In this document: piece after piece, positions 1 through 7,640 of the stretch
How positions within the stretch are numbered: the first letter of the stretch is position 1
How the letters are laid out: the number at the start of each line of letters is the position of its first letter
NCBI RefSeq assembly: GCF_024171895.1
Contig: NZ_JAMTCQ010000014.1
Coordinates: 124,001 to 188,000, forward strand
From: Prauserella halophila
GTDB taxonomy: Bacteria > Actinomycetota > Actinomycetes > Mycobacteriales > Pseudonocardiaceae
Length of the DNA: 64,000 nucleotides
Direction: 5' to 3'
The notes under the pieces: model-generated
Database searches by the model: none
The model's input: only the letters and a program-made list of their open reading frames with translations
Told to the model about the DNA's origin: nothing
Position numbers and translations under genes: made by a program

Positions 1-842
1 AACTGGGTGCGGTGTACACACCGGACGCGGGCTACGTCGGCGATCCGCAGCTCGCCGCCCAGAACCTGGCCACGGCTGCGGCCCACCACGGTGCGCAGTT
101 CCGGCTCCGCACCGCCGTGGTCGGGCTTGACACCGAAAGCGGACGGGTGACCGGCGTCCGGCTCGACGACGGCAGCACCGTCCCGTGCCGCACCGTGGTC
201 AACGCGGCCGGGCCGTGGTCGGGAGCGCTCAACGGGCTGGCCGGTGTCGGCTCGGACTTCACGATCGGCGTGCGCCCATTGCGACAGGAGGTGGCGTACG
301 CCACCGCGCCGGCCGGATTCGCCCCGGCCGGTTCACCCGGCATCAGCATCGCCGACATGGACCTCGGCACGTACATGCGGGGCGAGGCCGGAGGTGGCCT
401 GTTGATCGGGGGCACCGAACCCGAGTGCGATCCTCTGGACTGGCTCGACGATCCCGACGAGGCGCACCCCCACGCCACGGCAGCTGTGTTCGATGCGCAG
501 GTGACGCGGGCGGCCCGGCGCCTGACCGAACTGGCCGTCCCGAGCCGGCCCCGCGGTGTGGTGGGCGTCTACGACGTCGCCGACGACTGGGCCCCGATCT
601 ACGACCGCACCGAGCTGGACGGCTTCTACGTCGCGATCGGCACCAGCGGCAACCAGTTCAAGAACGCGCCGCTGGCCGGGGAATTCCTGGCCGCGATCAT
701 CGAACAGGTCGAGAGTGGACGCAACCACGACGCCGATCCGGTGCAGTTCCGGGGGCAGTACACCAGCCAGACGATCGACCTGGGCGCCTTCTCCCGGCGC
801 CGCAAGGTCGCCACCGGGACCTCCGGCACGGTGATGGGCTAG
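1..842 (+). CDS. FAD-dependent amine oxidase, DAO/sarcosine-oxidase-like (5' truncated by window)
   Basis: The reading frame is open to the left edge, so the N-terminal Rossmann GxGxxG is outside the window. The visible part begins with a typical DAO stretch (VYTPDAGYVGDP). It continues through the FAD-binding 'VVNAAGPWSG' motif and ends with the family's C-terminal signature 'DWAPIYDRTELDGFY...GTSGNQFKNAP'. These proteins oxidise secondary amines or amino acids (sarcosine, glycine, opines) with FAD, in the cytoplasm. The substrate cannot be told from this fragment. The gene converges on the PucR-type regulator with a 25-bp gap. Family call is firm; substrate unknown. Confidence 0.88.
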   Translation, partial: LGAVYTPDAGYVGDPQLAAQNLATAAAHHGAQFRLRTAVVGLDTESGRVTGVRLDDGSTVPCRTVVNAAGPWSGALNGLAGVGSDFTIGVRPLRQEVAYATAPAGFAPAGSPGISIADMDLGTYMRGEAGGGLLIGGTEPECDPLDWLDDPDEAHPHATAAVFDAQVTRAARRLTELAVPSRPRGVVGVYDVADDWAPIYDRTELDGFYVAIGTSGNQFKNAPLAGEFLAAIIEQVESGRNHDADPVQFRGQYTSQTIDLGAFSRRRKVATGTSGTVMG

Positions 843-866
843 GACGGGCGTCCGGGTCGGACGTTC

Positions 867-2069
867 TCAGGTCTGACGCCGGTATGCCGCGGCGAGAGCG
901 CGCAGCTTCACCCCCAGGTGCAGTGTCAGCCAGTCGTCTCCGCGGCCCAGCCGGTAGCCGGTGTGCGTCTCGATGCGCTTGAGGCGGTGGTAGAGGGTTG
1001 CGCGGTGCACGCACAGCAGATCGGCGGTACGGCGGACGTCGCCCGCGTGGTCGAAGAACGCCTCGAGCGTGTCGATCAGCACACCGTGCGGATCGCGGCG
1101 TTCCAGCTCGGCCAGGGCGGGTACCTGCGAGGCGAGCAGGAGATCCTCGACCGGAAGCCGGAGCAGGACCTCGTAGGGGCCCAACTCGCCCCACCGGGCC
1201 ACGGTGTCGACCGAGGGCACGAGCAGGGCGGCACGGGCAGCCAGGAACGCGTGGCGATGGGAGTCCACCACGGACTCGAGGTCCTCGACCGAGGAGCCGA
1301 CGCCGATCACCACCCGTGCCCCGTCACCGGCCAGGGACCGGAACCGGGCGAGGATCCGGCTGCTGAGGGCGTCGACCGGCACCTCGCTCGGGCGTGCGGC
1401 GTAGAGGATCCAGGCCCTCGAACGGTTCGTCACGGTGAGGGCAACGTCGTCGCGGGCGCGCACGCCCTCCTCAACGGCGGACTCGAGCGCGACGGCCGAC
1501 GCGTCGTCACCTCCCTCGACCTGGACGCCCAGGACGAGAAACGACGTGCGGCGATCGGAGAACGGGTTCTCCGCACGCAGGTTCTCGGCGGCACGGACGC
1601 GGGCCGAACGGTCGGACGAGACCAGTTCGCGCAGGAACGTCTCGTGGCGCGCCTTGGAGCGCTCGTGCAGGATCAGTCGCCGGTAGAGCACGACCCCGGC
1701 CCTGGCGGCGGCGTCCTCGGTCAACGCGATCTTGTCCGGGGCGAGCGTGCCGGCAGTGTCGATCAGCCACAGGTAGCCCAGCAGCAGACCGTTGCAACGC
1801 ACCGGAGCGCACAGCCTGGGCAGCGTGTTCTCGGCCGGGATGACCACGTGTCCCGGCCGCGTCCAGGTCGCGATACCGTGACCGAGCACCTCCTCGGTGA
1901 GGTCGGGGCTCACCGACCGGTTGAGGACCGAGGTCACCCGTACCGGGTCCTCGTCCCCGAAGTGCCGGCTCGCGGCCAGCAGGCGGATCGCCGGATCGTC
2001 GATCGCGACCGATCTCTGCAGCCGCTGGGCGAGTTCGTCGACGATCTCCTGCAGGCCGTCGTCCGCCAT
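867..2069 (-). CDS. PucR-family helix-turn-helix transcriptional regulator
   Basis: A 400-aa protein. The N-terminal half looks like a sensory/GAF-like domain, the middle like the GGDEF-related PucR/CdaR domain, and the C-terminal ~60 residues carry the PucR helix-turn-helix (DTLEAFFDHAGDVRRTADLL then HRATLYHRLKRIE). Members activate nearby catabolic genes for purines, amino acids or sugars in response to a metabolite. It is flanked by an amine oxidase, a gamma-glutamyltransferase-like gene and remnants of a transporter, peptidase and amidohydrolase, so it probably once controlled a nitrogenous-compound catabolic cluster. The effector is unknown. Confidence 0.9.
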   Translation of the reverse strand: MADDGLQEIVDELAQRLQRSVAIDDPAIRLLAASRHFGDEDPVRVTSVLNRSVSPDLTEEVLGHGIATWTRPGHVVIPAENTLPRLCAPVRCNGLLLGYLWLIDTAGTLAPDKIALTEDAAARAGVVLYRRLILHERSKARHETFLRELVSSDRSARVRAAENLRAENPFSDRRTSFLVLGVQVEGGDDASAVALESAVEEGVRARDDVALTVTNRSRAWILYAARPSEVPVDALSSRILARFRSLAGDGARVVIGVGSSVEDLESVVDSHRHAFLAARAALLVPSVDTVARWGELGPYEVLLRLPVEDLLLASQVPALAELERRDPHGVLIDTLEAFFDHAGDVRRTADLLCVHRATLYHRLKRIETHTGYRLGRGDDWLTLHLGVKLRALAAAYRRQT

Positions 2070-2118
2070 TGGCGCGATCCTCCGTCCACGTCGGCACGGT
2101 CATCGTGCCGGCTGACCC

Positions 2119-2340
2119 GAGTTTGACAGATGGCGCACCGCCAGCGCGGTATCGGCGACATCCGGCTCTCCTCCTGCGCCGATCCTGCTCATGGTGTGCA
2201 GGATCGGCGCAGGGGTTCTCGGCGGGGGCGAGTACACCGGCGCGTTGACGTTCGGGCTCGAGCACGCGCCGCGTCGGCGCCGTGCGTTCTTCACGGCGCT
2301 GGTCGGCAGCTCGACGATGCCCGGTGTCAACGAACTCGCC
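2119..2340 (+). pseudogene. Remnant of an MFS (metabolite:H+ symporter type) transporter
   Basis: In one plus-strand frame the translation around 2161-2340 (APILLMVCRIGAGVLGGGEY, then TGALTFGLEHAPRRRR) matches the MHS/ProP-like signature: a transmembrane helix, 'R..G...GGEY..A', then 'E.AP..RR'. Only about 60-70 residues around this motif are recognisable. There is no proper start and the rest of the 12-helix protein is missing. It lies just beyond the start of the PucR-type gene, on the opposite strand, where a regulated transporter would be expected. I read it as a decayed gene. Confidence 0.6.
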
Positions 2341-2409
2341 CAGGACCGTACGAACCGACGCCGCTCGCTGAGCGGACTGCTGCGCGAGTACTGGCGGATG
2401 ATGCCGGGC

Positions 2410-2721
2410 CGGCCACTCGGTGTGCTCGGCGAGCGCGACCTCCTTGTCGGTGGCCCAACCGTGGTCGTTGCCCGGTGGCCAGTCGACCGCCGCCTCTGTC
2501 GTCGGTTCCCCGGGGTGCAACCAGACCCGGTTCGACAGGTCGATCGCATCGCCTTCGATCGCGGCGAAGAAGAACCCGCTGGAGTCGGGCAACCAGTGCG
2601 CGCTGCCGTCGGCACACACCCCCACCGCGAGGATGATCCGGCCGTTCGGTGACGGGGAGATCCAGGAGACGAACGGCAGCCGGTCCGGCTTCTCGATGAC
2701 CGGGTCGAAGAGCACCCGTCC
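2410..2721 (-). pseudogene. Remnant of a prolyl-oligopeptidase (S9) beta-propeller
   Basis: The minus-strand frame reads 'GRVLFDPVIEKPD', 'VSWISPSPNGRIILAVGVCADGS', then 'HWLPDSSGFFFAA'. This is the order and wording of S9 peptidase propeller blades (vLlDP...sPSpdGr...v..dGS ... WlpDssGFfy). In intact enzymes about 60 residues separate GVCADGS from WLPDSSG; here they are adjacent, so an internal stretch has been deleted. No alpha/beta-hydrolase domain follows. It abuts the amidohydrolase remnant at about 2722. The call is from motif resemblance only. Confidence 0.55.
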
Positions 2722-2722
2722 G

Positions 2723-2902
2723 GTCCCGCACGACACGCCCGCCCTGCACGACGGGCGCGACGGCGCCCGGATCGGCGAACAGCTTCGGGTTCTCCAGCGG
2801 GTTGCCGACGTCCGCGATCCGGCCGTCCTCGACGAGTACGGCCCGGCCGTTCTGTGGGTCACGACCCGTGCCGTCGACGACGGCGGCACCGATCAGCCAC
2901 AT
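2723..2902 (-). pseudogene. Amidohydrolase remnant: N-terminus joined to C-terminus
   Basis: Sixty codons starting at an ATG read as the classic amidohydrolase N-terminus (MWLIGAAVVDGTGRDPQ, LVEDGRIADVG). They then pass directly into the family's C-terminal end (NPLENPKLFADP, VVQGGRVVRD). The whole metal-binding TIM barrel (~350 residues with the HxH, Lys, His and Asp ligands) is missing, so the product cannot be an enzyme. The frame continues as unrelated sequence after the junction near 2722. The ATG is intact and 18 bp separate it from the GGT-like stop, so a short peptide could still be made. Confidence 0.7.
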
Positions 2903-2920
2903 GTGGGCCCTCCTTGTCTC

Positions 2921-4579
2921 TCAGAACCCGGCCGCCTTGCCCTCGCGGCGCGGTCCGGTACTGCTGTGCAGGACGTCGTCGTCGGAGCGCCAGCTCATCT
3001 GGTAGGTGCCCATGTGGTAGTCGTAGGCGGGCAACGGGTTGAGCAGCACGCCCATCCGGGCCAGCCCGTCGGGCACCTCGGGGGACACCCGGCTCTCGAT
3101 CGAGATCGTGTGGTTGTCCTCGTAGGGCAGGCAGCGCGGCGAGTCGTCGGCGTCGTAGGGGTCCATCCCGAAGTCCAGGATGTTGGACAGCACCTGCGGG
3201 ACGGTGCAGTGCACGTTGCCGGGGGACCCGAGCGCAAGGCGCGGGGTGCCGTCGCGCAGCACCATCGTGTTGGACAGGATCGACCGGACACGTCCGCCTC
3301 CGACGTGCCAGCCCTCCATCGCCGAGGTGAGGCTGTTCATCGAGTGGCTGCCCACCATCGGAACGCCTCCGACGACCTCGCCCGGGATCCCGCTGCCCTG
3401 CAGCGTGTTCATCATCTGTACCCAGTTGCCGTTCTGGTCCACGATGGATAGCTCGCAGCTGCCGGCGGGCTGCTTGGACGCTCCCGACGCTGCCATGGCG
3501 GGGAGTCCGCGGGTGAGTGCGACGTGCTGGGTCAGGTCGGTGTGCGAGCGCGCGTCGCGCAGAATCCGGGCGAAACCGGCGATCATCTCGGGCGTCGCCA
3601 TGGCGGTACTGGCGTCGCCGAACACGGTCGGGTCGTTGAGCAGGCCGGTCTCCAGGCCAGCCCGGCGCAGCGCATGGGCCAGGTAGTAGAGCGAATCCGC
3701 CGATTCCGACCAGTGCCCGAGCGACACGACGTCGAGCTCGGAGAGCATGCCGAGCACGATCTGGCAGAACACGCCCTGGCGCTCCGGCGGCGACTGCTGC
3801 ACGACGGTATGGCCCTTGTGCGTCCACATGTAGGGGTCCGACCAGCGCGGCGGGATCTCGGTCATGTGCTCGGGCTTGATCGCCCAGCCGAGCGCGTTGG
3901 CCCTGGCCACGAACTGCTCGGCCCACTCGCCGGTGATGAAGTGGTCGGGGCCCTCGGCTGCGACCTTGCGCATGGTGGCGGCGAGCTCGGCCGAGGCCCA
4001 GCGGTCACCGACCTGCGGCAGGTGCCCGTCCGGGGTGAAGTGGCGGCGTCCGGACTCGGTGTAGAGGAAGAAGTCGACGGTCTGTGCCATCACGAGGTGC
4101 TCGAACGAGGTGACCTCGTGCCCCTGCTCGGCCCAGTCGATGGCCGATTCGCACAGCTGAGCCCACGGCTTCGTGGCGAAGCGCTCGTAGAGCGACTTGA
4201 TCCCGGGCATGAACCCCGGGATCACCCCGATCGGCATGCCGGGCGCCGCGGCGTAGAGGCCCTTGCCCATCGGCACCGGTGCGAACTTCGGCAGTCCCGG
4301 CACGATCGTGCCGCTGCTGTTGAGCTCGTAGGTTCGGCCGCTGTCCGCCTCGTGCACCAGCGCGGTGACCGTCCCCGCGTGATTGGTCATGTCCTGCTGG
4401 ACGACTGCCTGGACCATGCATCCGGCGATCGCCGCGTCGACGGCGTTACCGCCGTCCCGCATGGTTTCCAGCATCACGTCGGTGACGACTGGGTGCTGGC
4501 TGGACGCGACCGCGTGCGAACCGGTGATCGGAGACTTGGGGCCGACGCGGCCCTGTCGGTTACAGACCATACGGGCCAC
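2921..4579 (-). CDS. Gamma-glutamyltransferase-family protein with altered nucleophile motif
   Basis: A 552-aa protein collinear with the GGT/cephalosporin-acylase family of Ntn hydrolases: N-terminal 'AVASSQHPVVTDVMLETMRDGGNAVDAAIA', central 'IPGFMPGIKSLYERFA', and the small-subunit region 'LSIVDQNGNWVQMMNTLQGSGIPG' then 'LALGSPGN'. GGTs cleave gamma-glutamyl bonds after autoprocessing at a Thr in a TTHxSVVD motif. Here the equivalent positions read S374-C375-E376-L-S-I-V-D, and the usual GSPGG oxyanion motif is GSPGN. Ser could still act as nucleophile, as in related acylases, but activity is uncertain. No signal peptide is visible. Substrate unknown; may be a lineage-specific amidase-like paralogue. 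Confidence 0.85.
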   Translation of the reverse strand: MARMVCNRQGRVGPKSPITGSHAVASSQHPVVTDVMLETMRDGGNAVDAAIAGCMVQAVVQQDMTNHAGTVTALVHEADSGRTYELNSSGTIVPGLPKFAPVPMGKGLYAAAPGMPIGVIPGFMPGIKSLYERFATKPWAQLCESAIDWAEQGHEVTSFEHLVMAQTVDFFLYTESGRRHFTPDGHLPQVGDRWASAELAATMRKVAAEGPDHFITGEWAEQFVARANALGWAIKPEHMTEIPPRWSDPYMWTHKGHTVVQQSPPERQGVFCQIVLGMLSELDVVSLGHWSESADSLYYLAHALRRAGLETGLLNDPTVFGDASTAMATPEMIAGFARILRDARSHTDLTQHVALTRGLPAMAASGASKQPAGSCELSIVDQNGNWVQMMNTLQGSGIPGEVVGGVPMVGSHSMNSLTSAMEGWHVGGGRVRSILSNTMVLRDGTPRLALGSPGNVHCTVPQVLSNILDFGMDPYDADDSPRCLPYEDNHTISIESRVSPEVPDGLARMGVLLNPLPAYDYHMGTYQMSWRSDDDVLHSSTGPRREGKAAGF

Positions 4580-4785
4580 GATGCCCGCAGAGACGGAGTC
4601 GAGCCAGCGGCAACAGTAGCAACGACCGTCCCGTTCCTGCGACGTCTGTCGAAGGAGCCGGCCGCCACCACGACGGCCTGCAGAGAGTCACGCACGGCCG
4701 GGCTCGCGTCGGACGGGTGTCGTGGCGGATGGATCGATTGACCGTTGCGGCACCTGACGATCAATCCCCCGGGCCAGGCGCGCCG
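4580..4785. other. Intergenic stretch without recognised genes
   Basis: No coding motif, RNA or strong hairpin was seen between the GGT-like start and the IS30 remnant. It probably includes the promoter of the GGT-like gene and debris of the insertion sequence. Confidence 0.4.
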
Positions 4786-4960
4786 GGCCGTAGGAGGCCG
4801 TTGGTGTTCTCGTTGGTGCCGCGCTGCCACGGAGAGTGCGGGTCCTCGAAGTAGATCTTCGTGCCGGTGGAGCGTTCTATCCGCTCGTGGTGGAAGAGCT
4901 CGTTTTCCTGGTCCCAGGTCAGGGCCCACTTCACCCGGCGGTGGGCCGATTCAGTCGCTG
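4786..4960 (-). mobile_element. IS30-family transposase remnant
   Basis: Reverse-strand translation gives '[12 protein letters not shown]' followed closely by '[20 protein letters not shown]' and LLR, the diagnostic IS30 DDE signature (LTWDQG.E ... [19 protein letters not shown]). About 50 codons are recognisable; they are flanked by unrelated sequence and no full transposase frame exists. Immediately after LLR the conserved continuation is lost. It marks a past IS30 insertion followed by deletion, between the GGT-like and acetyltransferase genes. Confidence 0.8.
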
Positions 4961-5008
4961 GGCCCTGCTGGTGCCGTGGTCACGGACCGCCGGCGGCCCG
5001 GTCGGGGC

Positions 5009-5560
5009 TCAGTCGATCGTCTTGATCACCTGGGCGGGGACTCCCGCGACCACGGTGCCGACAGGAACATCACGAGTGACGACGGCTCCTGCGGCGACCA
5101 CCGCACCGGCGCCGATGGTCACTCCCTGAGTGATCACGGCAGCGGCCCCGATCCACACGTCGTCTTCGATGACGATCGGGGCGAAGGAGAGGTACTCGCG
5201 GCGCTCGGTGAGAGGCAGCGGATGGCCTCCGGTGATGAGGCTGACCTTCGGGGCGATCATGACGCGGTTGCCCAGGTGGATGCCGCCCTTGTCCATGAGC
5301 GTGCAGCCCTGGTTGACGAAGACGTTCTCCCCGAATGTCGTGTTCAGGCCGTACTCGGTGAACAGCGGCGGGTGGATGGTGACCGACTCCGGAAGCTGCT
5401 CACCGAACACAACGGAAAGTAGTTCTGCGCGCCCTTCGCTGTCGCTGAACGGCAGCACGTTCAGCCGGGACGTTGCATCGGTCACCGCCGCGATTCGTTC
5501 CGCATGGCGCGCGAACTCGGACGTATGGACGTACATGATTTGTGCTGTGCGGGTAGACAT
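5009..5560 (-). CDS. Sugar/maltose O-acetyltransferase-like (LacA/NodL, hexapeptide repeat)
   Basis: A 183-aa protein. The N-terminal helical part carries family residues ('[20 protein letters not shown]'). The left-handed beta-helix includes '[20 protein letters not shown]', '[10 protein letters not shown]' and the C-terminal hexapeptide turns '[20 protein letters not shown]', ending '[11 protein letters not shown]'. Members transfer acetyl from acetyl-CoA to sugar hydroxyls in the cytoplasm, with the conserved His of 'GGHP' as catalytic base. The start was chosen at MSTRTAQ because upstream codons have no family similarity. It is divergent from the LysR-type gene (90-bp gap), so that regulator may control it. 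Confidence 0.9.
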   Translation of the reverse strand: MSTRTAQIMYVHTSEFARHAERIAAVTDATSRLNVLPFSDSEGRAELLSVVFGEQLPESVTIHPPLFTEYGLNTTFGENVFVNQGCTLMDKGGIHLGNRVMIAPKVSLITGGHPLPLTERREYLSFAPIVIEDDVWIGAAAVITQGVTIGAGAVVAAGAVVTRDVPVGTVVAGVPAQVIKTID

Positions 5561-5650
5561 GCGCTGACCCCACCACCGCGTGGAACATGCGATCAAACAA
5601 CGGACACGGACGCCATAAACAACCGTGAGTTGTGGAAGTACGGTCACGAC

Positions 5651-6580
5651 GTGGATGTCGAAACACTGCGGACGTTCGTGGTCGTCGCCGAGACCGGCCA
5701 GTTCCAGGCCGCGGCGGACGAGCTGTGGATCAGCCAGCAGGCGGTCTCCAAGCGGATCGCGACGCTGGAGAGGAACCTCGAGGTCACGCTCCTGGTGCGG
5801 ACCACTCGCGGCTCCCGGCCGACCCTGGACGGGCAGGTCTTCCTGCCGCATGCCAAGAACGTCCTCACGGCTCTCGATCACGCCGAGCAGGCGGTGCGCC
5901 CCGGCAGCAGGCCCTTGCGTGTCGACGTCCTCCACCGGCGTATCGCTCCGGCGCAGGCCGTGTACCGGTTCTACCGTTCTTGCCCCGAGATGGACCTCGA
6001 CGTGGTCACGTTGAGCGAGGAGAACGCCGATCAGGCCGCTCAGGCAGTGCTCGGTGGATCCGTCGACGCGTCGTTCCGCGCTCTGCCGGCATCCCAGGTG
6101 CCGGCAGGTGTCAGCGCCGAACGACTCCTGGACGTTCCTCTGGAGCTCCTGGTCGGGCCCGGCCATCCGATGGCGGATGCGGCGTGGGTCAGGTCCGCGG
6201 ATCTGGCCGGCCATCGGATCTGGATCCCCGGGATCAGACCGGGATCGGAGTGGGACGCGTTCTACCGCGCACTGTCCGGGGCCCTCGGGCTGAACATCGA
6301 CGCGCTCGGCCCTCACTTCGGGGACGAGGCACTGATGGACGCGCTGGCCGACACGGATTCGTTGGCCACCCTCGTCGGCAGCGGGGACCGGTATCTGTGG
6401 CCCGGGAATCACGACCTGCGGCGCATCCCGTTGCGCGAACCCACTCCGGTCTACCCGCACGTCCTGCTGTCCCGCAGTGGAGACCAGCACCCTCGCCTGG
6501 CCGCACTACGCGACCATCTGCTCACCACACGGCCGCGAACCCCGGACGATACGTGGACACCGGACTGGATGGCTCACTGA
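5651..6580 (+). CDS. LysR-family transcriptional regulator
   Basis: A 309-aa protein from a GTG start ([20 protein letters not shown]). The LysR winged-helix occupies residues 1-60 ([20 protein letters not shown], '[15 protein letters not shown]'). A periplasmic-binding-like effector domain follows (RPLRVDVL ... [10 protein letters not shown] ... SLATLVGSG). LysR regulators usually control the divergent neighbour, here the acetyltransferase. An upstream in-frame TTG at 5630 is an alternative start, but family N-termini begin at MDxxxLRxF. Effector unknown. Confidence 0.92.
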   Translation: MDVETLRTFVVVAETGQFQAAADELWISQQAVSKRIATLERNLEVTLLVRTTRGSRPTLDGQVFLPHAKNVLTALDHAEQAVRPGSRPLRVDVLHRRIAPAQAVYRFYRSCPEMDLDVVTLSEENADQAAQAVLGGSVDASFRALPASQVPAGVSAERLLDVPLELLVGPGHPMADAAWVRSADLAGHRIWIPGIRPGSEWDAFYRALSGALGLNIDALGPHFGDEALMDALADTDSLATLVGSGDRYLWPGNHDLRRIPLREPTPVYPHVLLSRSGDQHPRLAALRDHLLTTRPRTPDDTWTPDWMAH

Positions 6581-6673
6581 ACTCCGGTGGATCGCCGGAA
6601 ACCGCCGAGGTGAGGTCGGGAAGGTTGTTCCGGGCCACTCGCCGGTCACCCGGCCGGTCGAGGCCGCCCGAAC

Positions 6674-6757
6674 GCAGAACACGCGGGTTTGAGTGCAGAA
6701 CACGCGCGGCTGAATGCAGGACACGCACCCTTGAGTGCAGGACACGCGGGACCCTAG
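6674..6757. repeat. Four tandem 21-bp repeats at the hydrolase 3' end
   Basis: Four consecutive 21-bp units, consensus GCAGRACACGC followed by a variable 10-mer, span 6674-6694, 6695-6715, 6716-6736 and 6737-6757. The last unit contains the stop codon of the minus-strand hydrolase. The array lies between convergent genes and makes no obvious hairpin. Confidence 0.9.
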
Positions 6758-7584
6758 AGCCAGGCGCGCCATTCGGTGAGCAGGATGTCGAGCAGGGCGT
6801 GCGGGTTCTCGGTGTTGGGAGAGTGCGCCGCCTGCGGGACGACCGTGAACGTCGCGGCGAGCCTGCGGGCCATGTCCTTCTGCTCGTCGACCGTCCAGGC
6901 GTCGTCGTGTTCGCCCGCGACGACCAGTGCCGGGCGGTCGCCGAGCGCGCGAGCGAGTTCGTCGGTGCGGTCGGATTCGGTGCGCAGGCCGCGGGCCATG
7001 CCCAGCAGGCCGGCCGCGCTCGAGGAGACGAACCGCTGCCGCAGGAACGTGCGCAGTTCCGCGGCGGGCAGGCCGCCGAGCTGCTCACGGATCGCGTACA
7101 CGGCCTCGACACCCTGGGTGCGCAGCAGCGGCTCGCCCGCCTCGAGCGCCTGGGCGCGCAATCCGTGCGGCAGCCGGGCAGGGCCGCTGTCGAGGAGGGT
7201 CAGGCCGGCTGCCGGTGCGCCCGCCAGAACGGCGCCGCGCGAAACCAGCCCGCCGTAGGAGTGGCCGACCAGTACGACGGGGCCGTCGAGCGAGGTGATC
7301 AGCCCGGCGACGACCTCGCCGAGCCGGTCCGGCAGATAGGCCGTTTCGTCGTCGGGGCCGGGTGATTCGTACTGGCCGGGCAGGTCGATCGCGAGGGGGT
7401 GCAGCCCGCCGTCGGCGATGCCGTCGAGCAGCGGCGCGAAGTCCTCTTTGGACCCGGTGTAGCCGGGCACGAGCAGGGCGGTACCCACGGTGTCGGCGGG
7501 CTCGGGCCCGGACAGCGCGGCGATGCCGCCGGGAAGATCGATCCGCCTGCCGCCGTGCGGGGACAGTTGGGAGAACGTGGTCAT
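6754..7584 (-). CDS. Alpha/beta hydrolase
   Basis: A 276-aa alpha/beta-hydrolase fold protein. It shows an oxyanion region 'LLVPGYTGSKEDF', nucleophile elbow GHSYGG (Ser109), an acidic residue in 'VVAGEHDDAW' and a C-terminal His in 'PQAAHSPNTENP', together the expected catalytic triad. There is no signal peptide, so it is probably cytoplasmic. It is the last gene of a minus-strand run after rhlE and the propeller protein, separated from the latter by an 18-bp repeat array that carries several copies of the start-codon context. Substrate cannot be inferred; esterase or lactonase are possible. Confidence 0.9.
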   Translation of the reverse strand: MTTFSQLSPHGGRRIDLPGGIAALSGPEPADTVGTALLVPGYTGSKEDFAPLLDGIADGGLHPLAIDLPGQYESPGPDDETAYLPDRLGEVVAGLITSLDGPVVLVGHSYGGLVSRGAVLAGAPAAGLTLLDSGPARLPHGLRAQALEAGEPLLRTQGVEAVYAIREQLGGLPAAELRTFLRQRFVSSSAAGLLGMARGLRTESDRTDELARALGDRPALVVAGEHDDAWTVDEQKDMARRLAATFTVVPQAAHSPNTENPHALLDILLTEWRAWL

Positions 7585-7640
7585 CGGGGCTCTCCCGTCA
7601 TCAGGGGGTATCCCGTCATCCGGGGCCCTCCGGTCATCGC
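7580..7640. repeat. 17-18-bp tandem repeat spanning a stop and the next start
   Basis: Units begin GTCATC at 7580, 7597, 7615 and 7633 with spacings of 17, 18 and 18 bp. Read on the minus strand each unit contains ATGAC, so the array duplicates the start codon of the hydrolase. It also overlaps the stop of the upstream propeller gene (7634). Out-of-frame ATGs open a short peptide frame that ends in the TGA overlapping the hydrolase ATG. Confidence 0.85.

Noticed and set aside
2191-2652. A complete 153-aa protein on the plus strand over the graveyard
   Set aside because: Only the first ~50 codons resemble a transporter; the remainder is the mirror of the S9 peptidase fragment, so this is not an intact gene.
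4750-5000. A functional IS30 copy
   Set aside because: The transposase frame is cut after the NGLLR motif and no terminal inverted repeats were found.
6674-6757. CRISPR or integron attachment repeats
   Set aside because: Units abut with no unique spacers of constant length and no integrase gene nearby.
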